Assembly (NCBI RefSeq): GCF_951805225.1
Contig: NZ_OX638201.1
Coordinates: forward strand, 4,526,001-4,590,000
DNA from: an uncultured Flavobacterium sp.
GTDB taxonomy: Bacteria; Bacteroidota; Bacteroidia; Flavobacteriales; Flavobacteriaceae
Length of the DNA stretch: 64,000 nt
Direction: 5' to 3'
Shown here: positions 58,690-64,000 of the stretch, in pieces
How the letters are laid out: every line of letters starts with the position of its first letter
How positions within the stretch are numbered: the stretch's first letter is position 1
Notes under the pieces: generated by a model
Told to the model about the DNA's origin: nothing
Databases searched by the model: none
What the model saw: only the letters and a program-made list of their open reading frames with translations
Program-made: the position numbers and the translations under genes

Positions 58690-59493
58690 ATGAAGATTTG
58701 TAGAGCCCTATTTCTGTTTATTATTTACAATTTATCGGCGCAGCAAAAACCCATCGAAACTATCTATTTTGATTTCGACAAGTATGATCTTACGGATCAG
58801 CAAACCGAAGTTGTAACTAATTTTATTAAAACTATTGACACCTCAAAAGTGGAGTCAATACAGATATATGGCTATTGTGATGATCGCGGTAATGACGAAT
58901 ATAATTTTCGTTTATCCAACAATCGCGTTAATACTATTCAGGAATTATTAATTTCAAAAGGCTTTAATCAAAGCAGAATCGTAATTCTGGAAGGAAAAGG
59001 ACGTGTTGTTGTTCGACCTGATACTGTCGAAAATCTTCATGAAACAAGATCAAAAAACCGTCGTGTAGATTTGATCGTTGTAAAACGAAACAGTTTTGGA
59101 AAAGGGATTTATAACTCTCTTAGAAGTGATTTGAAGGTTGGCGACAAAATCTATCTTGAAAATATCTTATTTGATTTTGGAAGCGCAAAACTTACCGCTA
59201 CTTCTAAAAAGGAATTAAATAAAATTGCCGAAAAACTTCTTCAGAAAAAAAGTTATCAATTTGAAATAAGAGGACACGTTTGCTGTACTCCTGAAATTTA
59301 TAGTGACGCAATTGACAAAGATACTAAGGAAAGAAGACTTTCCTGGAACCGCGCAAAAGCCGTTTTTTATTATTTAATTTCCAAAAAAATCTCCAAAAGC
59401 CGAATGACTTATTTGGGTTGCGGCAATAAATATCCGCTAAAAAAAGGTGATGCCTTAGATCGCCGTGTTGAGTTTGTGATTACAAAAGTTTAG
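58690..59493 (+). CDS. OmpA-family protein with two OmpA-like domains
   Basis: 267 residues. A short signal peptide (LFLFIIYNLSAQ) is followed by an OmpA/MotB peptidoglycan-binding domain (IYFDFDKYDLTDQQTEVV, about 23-130) and a second one (NILFDFGSAKLTATSKKELNKIAEKLL, about 155-265). The second contains a CC pair in IRGHVCCTPEIY, less common in this family. There is no beta-barrel. It probably tethers to the cell wall. It follows the S41 gene by 7 nt. Confidence 0.88.
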   Translation: MKICRALFLFIIYNLSAQQKPIETIYFDFDKYDLTDQQTEVVTNFIKTIDTSKVESIQIYGYCDDRGNDEYNFRLSNNRVNTIQELLISKGFNQSRIVILEGKGRVVVRPDTVENLHETRSKNRRVDLIVVKRNSFGKGIYNSLRSDLKVGDKIYLENILFDFGSAKLTATSKKELNKIAEKLLQKKSYQFEIRGHVCCTPEIYSDAIDKDTKERRLSWNRAKAVFYYLISKKISKSRMTYLGCGNKYPLKKGDALDRRVEFVITKV

Positions 59494-59656
59494 TTACTTG
59501 CCAATACTTTTGCTTAAAGTTTTACTCTAACAATATCTAGTAAATGGTTATTTTTAAGATTGTTATAATAAAAATGTAAATTGATCGCTTTTTATTATTG
59601 CAACATAATAGCATTAATTTTCAAATAGTAATCATTAAAAATATTGAACCTATTAC

Positions 59657-60211
59657 TTATTTAAAAGTGGGTTCTTCAGGTCGTTCCGATACTGAATTAT
59701 CAGATTCGAGAATTTCTTTTCCTTCCAAAAACTTGTTAATTACTACATCATTTATTGTATAAGGTTTTCCGATCCATCTTACAATTCCTTTATTGTCGAT
59801 TAGAACAGTTTTAGGCAAAACGATTTCACCTTTATTATCGGCCACAAAATCATTAAAGGCTTTTCTCGTTTGATCACTTACTACAATTGAATTAAACTTT
59901 ACCCTTTCTAATGTCTTTTTAGTTTTTTCAGGCGATTCATCTGTAATAGAAACAAAAACAAGATCTTTTCTGTCCTTGAATCGCTCTTGAGTTTTATTGA
60001 GATTTGGAACTTCTTCTAAACAAGTTTGGCACCAAGTCGCCCAAAACTCCAACAAAATATATTTATTTTCCAGGCTTTTATCATTCGGAGTATTCTGAAG
60101 ATAATCAGTGATATTTACTTTTGGCGCTTTTTCACCAACTTTTAATTTGTTTTGACTAAAAGTGTGTTGCGACACAATTAAAACTAAAAGGATCAGAAGA
60201 ATGTTTTTCAT
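59657..60211 (-). CDS. TlpA-like thiol-disulfide oxidoreductase
   Basis: 184 residues, signal peptide MKNILLILLVLIVSQHTFSQ. The thioredoxin/TlpA domain has the active site CQTC in EFWATWCQTCLEEVPNLNK (about residue 60), with cis-Pro in ALPKTVLIDNKG-like IVLPKTVLIDNKGIVRWIG. It probably reduces periplasmic disulfides, for example for cytochrome c maturation. Single gene, convergent with the OmpA gene. Confidence 0.9.
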   Translation of the reverse strand: MKNILLILLVLIVSQHTFSQNKLKVGEKAPKVNITDYLQNTPNDKSLENKYILLEFWATWCQTCLEEVPNLNKTQERFKDRKDLVFVSITDESPEKTKKTLERVKFNSIVVSDQTRKAFNDFVADNKGEIVLPKTVLIDNKGIVRWIGKPYTINDVVINKFLEGKEILESDNSVSERPEEPTFK

Positions 60212-60263
60212 AGATGTTTTTTTTATCTAAAATAAACAAAAATGTAATTCAAAACTGATTAAA

Positions 60264-60301
60264 TAAAAAAGCCTTTATCTGCAAAAAACAAATAAAGGCC
60301 T
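60264..60301 (-). terminator. Terminator after the ElaA-like gene
   Basis: Minus-strand hairpin GCCTTTAT / ATAAAGGC pair followed by a U-run (A-run on + at 60265-60270). It serves the GNAT gene at 60370-60819. Confidence 0.75.
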
Positions 60302-60369
60302 GAAGTATTATAAAATCTTATTGAGAAAGATTTTCAGATATGTTTTTGATATGTTTCTATAAAGGAAAA

Positions 60370-60819
60370 TCAACCGCGAATCATCTCAATATGCTCGATA
60401 TCATCTTCAAGATACATTTCGCTTGATTGAACAAATCCATGGCTTTCGTAAAATTTCTTCAAATATAGTTGTGCTCCAATCGTGATTTTATCTTTATCGA
60501 AATGTGTTTTTATTCCGGCAATTGCTTCACGCATTAAATCGTGTCCCCATTTTTTATCGCGATAATTGGCATCAACTACTACTCGACCAATTGAACTATT
60601 ATCGAAACTAATTCCGGCATCAAATAAACGCGAATACGCGACGATTTTACCATCATATTCTCCTATCAGATGCAATGCTTTCTTGTCTTTGCCGTCAAGA
60701 TCTAAATAAACGCAGTTTTGCTCCAATACAAAGATCTCACTTCTTAGTTTAAGCAAATCATATAACTCATGAACCGTTAGTGCTTCAAACGGTTTTATTT
60801 TCCATTTTAATTCCATCAT
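60370..60819 (-). CDS. ElaA-family GNAT acetyltransferase
   Basis: 149 residues with the ElaA pattern: KIKPFEALTVHELYDLLKLRSEIFVLEQNCVY at the N terminus, then KALHLIGEYDGKIVAYSRL, SIGRVVVDANYRDKKWGHDLM (acetyl-CoA loop) and IGAQLYLKKFYESHGFVQSSE. Substrate unknown. Two adjacent ATG codons are possible starts (60819 or 60816). Confidence 0.92.
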   Translation of the reverse strand: MMELKWKIKPFEALTVHELYDLLKLRSEIFVLEQNCVYLDLDGKDKKALHLIGEYDGKIVAYSRLFDAGISFDNSSIGRVVVDANYRDKKWGHDLMREAIAGIKTHFDKDKITIGAQLYLKKFYESHGFVQSSEMYLEDDIEHIEMIRG

Positions 60820-60894
60820 TACCTATTGTTGACATTGAAGCGCCTAAATTAATTCAAAAAAACAGAACTAAACCAAGATTTTACGGATATAAAC

Positions 60895-60925
60895 AAAAAA
60901 ACCCGACTTCGAGAATAGTCAGGTT
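60895..60925 (-). terminator. Terminator after the DUF1579 gene
   Basis: Stem AACCCGACT / AGTCAGGTT with an 8-9-nt loop. The U-run on the minus strand (A-run at 60895-60900) indicates use by the gene at 60974. Confidence 0.75.
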
Positions 60926-60973
60926 CTTTGTTTTTGTTTGAAAGTTTAAATCTAAAGTATTAAAATCGTGTAC

Positions 60974-61615
60974 TTATTTTTTCTTCATGATAATTTCCAT
61001 ACTCTTGTATTCTGATCCATTTTTGGTGTCAAACATTTCCATTTTACGAGTAGTTGGGTCAACAATTGTATAAATTTCCCGATAAGGTGTTTTTTTACCG
61101 TTTACAGGATTCACCATTTCTCCTTTGAATTCTATACTTTTCGTTTTATCGTCAAATGTACCGGTGGCAACTACCATTCCTGTTCCCATATTGTCGATAA
61201 AAGTGGTTGTATATTCTTTACTAGCGTTGTTATAAGCTAATGTGTTTTTTCCTTCAAAAGGCTGTCCCATCATTTTTCCCTGATAATTTGCTTCCTGATA
61301 ACGGCCGCCAAGTATCATTTTGATATTTGCTGTCGAAGTTGCTTTTTCAGGTTTTCCATTTGCTTCTGACCAAAAAGTCATATCGCAATTCCAGGTTCCT
61401 ATTTCATCTGCCATCATTTTATGTGGATTTCCCGGAGTTGCGTAGGCTACCCATGCTTTCATTTGTGCTGCCGAATCTAAAGGTTCTTCGACAATTGGTT
61501 CTTCTGTTTTAACACCATCTGCAACTTTTGCAGTTTCAGTTTCAGCTTTTATTTCTTTTTTACACGAAACAAAACACAATGCGAACATGGATAGTGTGAT
61601 ATAAAAATTTTTCAT
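60974..61615 (-). CDS. DUF1579-family lipoprotein
   Basis: 213 residues. Lipobox MFALCFVSCKKEIK, an acidic low-complexity linker (about 22-50), then the DUF1579 beta-barrel-like domain starting PHKMMADEIGTWNCDMTFW, with GGRYQEANYQGKMMGQPFEG and SIEFKGEMVNPVNGKKTPYR. Function unknown; probably exposed in the envelope. Confidence 0.88.
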   Translation of the reverse strand: MKNFYITLSMFALCFVSCKKEIKAETETAKVADGVKTEEPIVEEPLDSAAQMKAWVAYATPGNPHKMMADEIGTWNCDMTFWSEANGKPEKATSTANIKMILGGRYQEANYQGKMMGQPFEGKNTLAYNNASKEYTTTFIDNMGTGMVVATGTFDDKTKSIEFKGEMVNPVNGKKTPYREIYTIVDPTTRKMEMFDTKNGSEYKSMEIIMKKK

Positions 61616-61665
61616 AACTAATTGATTTAATGATTATTAAAACAAAAGTATAAAAAATTCAGAAA

Positions 61666-62634
61666 CTACCTTTTATCTATTTTTACTGATTTTATAATCG
61701 CTTCGAGATCTAACATCAAATCTCGTTCTTCGTTTGACGGTGAATAACAAAATCCTTCGATGACCAAAATTCTATTATAGGTTTTGTCTACAATGGCATA
61801 ATTTATAAATGGACCTGCCATAAAATCATTCTTTAATTCCCAACTTCCTTTAGTTTCATAGGCTTTTTTGCCGTCTAATTCTGTGGTTGAAAAATAAGGT
61901 GCATAAGCTTCTCCGGTGATCATTCGGGTATTTGGTTCGCGGCCTTTGATATAATAACCTACTGAATCTCTCATTTTGATAATGCTTCCAACAACGTTTG
62001 AACCTGTCTTGAAATCATGAAGGGGAATTTGATAAATAAGTAAACTTGTGTTGCCGCTAATAATGTCTTTCTTAAGCCAGATAAAGTTCTTTTTATGCAA
62101 CATATATTCATATCCTGTTGGAATTTGTATGTCGATATGAAATTTGTTTTTTATAACAGCCGGATGCAATAATGATTTGCTATTATCTTCCTGAATCTTC
62201 TGAATCTCGGCATCTCTAATAATCTTTATTATTTGTGCCGAATTCATTTCGATACTGCAAATAATATCGTCTATTGATTTTCCGTAAATGCGAAATGTAT
62301 TGTGTGGTAATGCTTTGCTTCGAATGATTTCGAATTTGTCCGTGGCTGCTTTTTTTACAACAATAATACTTCGGCTATCGGTAACGAAGCCTTCGAGTAA
62401 TTTGGCAGGATATTGATTGATTGTAAAAAGTGGTTCTTCCTGGGTAAGTCCCCAAACCGGTGAGGCAAATTTATTTCTAATTGTATCGCCCACTTCTCCA
62501 TACCATAACTGATCGTCTATGATTATGGAAATTGTATTTGTTTTACCGGATACTGGCTGGGATTGTCTTTCGTTTTTAAAACACGAAATCAGCACAAATG
62601 GTAATAGTAACAAAAAAAAATGGGTTTTATTCAT
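61666..62634 (-). CDS. DUF4837-family lipoprotein
   Basis: 322 residues, lipobox LLLPFVLISCFKNER. The rest matches DUF4837, a Bacteroidota-restricted family: SIIIDDQLWYGEVGDTIRNKF, EEPLFTINQYPAKLLEGF, DIQIPTGYEYMLHKKNFIWLK and AYETKGSWELKNDFMAGPFI. Function unknown. It lies immediately downstream of the LysM transglycosylase gene (46 nt gap, same strand), so a link to cell-wall turnover is possible. Confidence 0.88.
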   Translation of the reverse strand: MNKTHFFLLLLPFVLISCFKNERQSQPVSGKTNTISIIIDDQLWYGEVGDTIRNKFASPVWGLTQEEPLFTINQYPAKLLEGFVTDSRSIIVVKKAATDKFEIIRSKALPHNTFRIYGKSIDDIICSIEMNSAQIIKIIRDAEIQKIQEDNSKSLLHPAVIKNKFHIDIQIPTGYEYMLHKKNFIWLKKDIISGNTSLLIYQIPLHDFKTGSNVVGSIIKMRDSVGYYIKGREPNTRMITGEAYAPYFSTTELDGKKAYETKGSWELKNDFMAGPFINYAIVDKTYNRILVIEGFCYSPSNEERDLMLDLEAIIKSVKIDKR

Positions 62635-62680
62635 TTTATTAATTTATGAAATAAAACCCAAATTTAAATAAGATTTTTTA

Positions 62681-64000
62681 TTATCCGTTTATTTTAAGTT
62701 TCATTCCGGGTTTAATATCTCCATCTTTAATATTATTCCATTTTTTAATATCTGAAATGGTTATTCCAGGATATTTTTTTGAAATACTATATAACGAATC
62801 TCCTTTTTTAACGTAATAATCTTCTCCTAAGGTTTTTGCAGAAGCTGCTTTTTTCTTAAACGGATCGATATTATTTACTACTATAGCTGTTGAAACATTG
62901 TTTCCTTCAACAACAGTCACGATTTTAGAGATAACTAATGTTTTTCCTAATCCAACATTGTTTGATGTTAGATTGTTCAGATCTTTTAGGTCAGCAACAG
63001 TCGTACCAAATTTTTTGGCAATGCTGCCTAAATTATCTCCGGCAACTACAACATATTCCTGATTTACTGTATTTGATTTTTCATTCTCTTCAGAAGATGC
63101 AATTGCTGTTTCTGTATTTTTCTCAACTACAGGATTAGACTTTATGTCTTCAGTATTTTTAGCAATTGGATCAACATCTGATTTGATTTTTAATGTTTTT
63201 CCTAACGCAACTGCATTTGATTTAAGATTGTTCCACTTTTTTAAGTCTGCAACATTTACATTATACTTTTCAGCAATGGTAATTAAATTATCACCTTTTC
63301 TAATTTTGTATAACTGAATATCTTTAGCCAATTCCGGTTTCTCTTTTGCAAAAGGTCTTGCTTTTGGAGCTACTTTTAATGCTAATTGTGCAGGAAGAGT
63401 TCTTCTTTGTGATTGATAAGCAACATAATCGTAGATCTTATCTTCGTTTGAAGCAAATGTGGCAATTTTATCTTTCGGTAAACGCAAGAAATGAGGTTCT
63501 CCCTGATAATAAGGCACAACATTTAATTTATAAGAAGGATTTAAAAGTTGTATTTGAGATTGTGGCATGTCTAACAAATCTGCGATTTGTTTGAATGTCA
63601 TTTCTCTTTTGATATTGATTGTGTCGGTTTCAAAGTTTTTAACGACTGCTCTTTCCGGGTTAATTCCGTGTTCTTTATGATATTCAAAAAGATACATTGT
63701 TGCTAAAAAAGCCGGAACATAACCTTGTGTTTCTTTTGGAAGATAATTGCGGATGTCCCAGTAACTTGTTTTTCCGCCAGAGCGACGAATTGCTTTTGTA
63801 ACATTTCCTGGTCCTGAATTATAAGATGCTAAAACCAATTCCCAATCACCAAAGATTTTATACATCTTGGTCATATATTCTGATGCTGCGGCTGTAGCTT
63901 TAAGTGGATCGCTACGTTCGTCAATATAAGAATCAATTTTAAGTGCGTATTGTTTTCCGGTTCCGTACATGAATTGCCAAAGTCCGGTGGCGCCCATTTT
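62681..64000 (-). CDS. MltD-like lytic transglycosylase with three LysM domains (5' end outside window)
   Basis: Partial: the visible part is 439 codons and the gene continues past the right edge. The first visible residues GATGLWQFMYGTGKQYAL belong to the SLT transglycosylase domain, so the catalytic Glu lies outside. NSGPGNVTKAIRR and the following YVPAFLATMYLFEYHKEHGI complete the SLT region. Three LysM repeats follow: YKIRKGDNLITIAEKYNVNV, VVVAGDNLGSIAKKFGTTV and YYVKKGDSLYSISKKYPGIT. It cleaves peptidoglycan glycan strands, probably as an envelope-bound enzyme. Confidence 0.94.
   Translation of the reverse strand, partial: KMGATGLWQFMYGTGKQYALKIDSYIDERSDPLKATAAASEYMTKMYKIFGDWELVLASYNSGPGNVTKAIRRSGGKTSYWDIRNYLPKETQGYVPAFLATMYLFEYHKEHGINPERAVVKNFETDTINIKREMTFKQIADLLDMPQSQIQLLNPSYKLNVVPYYQGEPHFLRLPKDKIATFASNEDKIYDYVAYQSQRRTLPAQLALKVAPKARPFAKEKPELAKDIQLYKIRKGDNLITIAEKYNVNVADLKKWNNLKSNAVALGKTLKIKSDVDPIAKNTEDIKSNPVVEKNTETAIASSEENEKSNTVNQEYVVVAGDNLGSIAKKFGTTVADLKDLNNLTSNNVGLGKTLVISKIVTVVEGNNVSTAIVVNNIDPFKKKAASAKTLGEDYYVKKGDSLYSISKKYPGITISDIKKWNNIKDGDIKPGMKLKING

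Noticed and set aside
1..64000. tRNA, rRNA, tmRNA and riboswitches
   Set aside because: I found no cloverleaf with conserved TTCGANNC or CCA end, no rRNA core and no recognisable riboswitch core by eye. A covariance-model search would be decisive.

Overview
The window is a contiguous chromosomal piece of a Flavobacterium-like member of Bacteroidota. Evidence: AT-rich DNA, candidate promoters of the Bacteroidota type (TAnnTTTG around -7, in some cases TTG/TTTG 18-19 nt upstream), few Shine-Dalgarno sequences, many lipoprotein and M13/S41/imelysin-type secreted proteins, SusC/FecA-like TonB receptors, and intergenic DNA packed with flavobacterial-style short repeats. About 62 protein genes are supported. 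I see no tRNA, rRNA, CRISPR array, integrase or intact insertion sequence.

Layout. 0-5.7 kb: an RND multidrug efflux operon (adaptor, pump, outer-membrane channel). 5.8-8.9 kb: a bacilliredoxin, an ArsR-type repressor, a lycopene cyclase carrying an in-frame copy of an intergenic repeat, and a periplasmic thioredoxin. 9-17.8 kb: metal homeostasis. It holds a TonB receptor with a Cys-x-x-Cys plug motif, a thioredoxin-reductase-like flavoprotein, a COG0523 metallochaperone GTPase and a MerC-domain protein divergent from a Zur-like Fur protein, then an Nramp transporter fused to a universal stress domain and a DtxR/MntR-type regulator. 17.8-20.6 kb: enoyl-CoA hydratase and a NtrY-like sensor kinase. 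20.7-34.3 kb: a near-complete heme pathway (hemJ, hemH, hemA, hemC, hemD, hemE, hemF, hemB), interrupted by three accessory genes including a Bro-N antirepressor-like gene, followed by class I aldolase and a c-type cytochrome. 35-39.5 kb: tandem M13 metallopeptidases. 39.6-44.2 kb: EamA exporter, SCO protein, and feoA-feoB with a 40-residue FeoB-associated Cys-rich peptide. 44.9-52.6 kb: a divergent iron- or metal-uptake candidate built from a FecA-like receptor, a homologue of vitamin K-dependent gamma-carboxylase, two different imelysins and a di-heme oxidoreductase. 53-64 kb: housekeeping and envelope genes (HD hydrolase, acyl-ACP desaturase, PlsC, rnpA, DUF4349, S41 protease, OmpA, TlpA, ElaA, DUF1579, DUF4837 and an MltD-like transglycosylase cut by the window end).

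How it fits together. Several loci concern iron, manganese, zinc and heme, and they share candidate operators. A perfect dyad TTTAGACAAATCTAAA lies in front of the TonB receptor. A near copy lies in front of the Nramp gene, next to a DtxR-family gene. Related half-sites ATTCTAAATAA or AATCTAAATAA lie immediately before the start codons of the second imelysin and feoA. Two Fur-like 7-1-7 dyads (TGCAACA-T-TGTTGCG type) sit between merC and the Zur-like gene.

The most interesting material is (1) the gamma-carboxylase homologue inside the imelysin/TonB operon and (2) the intergenic repeats. The repeats include 8-bp-periodic arrays, a perfect 38-bp inverted repeat, cruciform-like composite palindromes, a 30-bp exact inverted pair flanking part of the heme cluster, and a composite direct repeat flanking a small membrane-protein gene.
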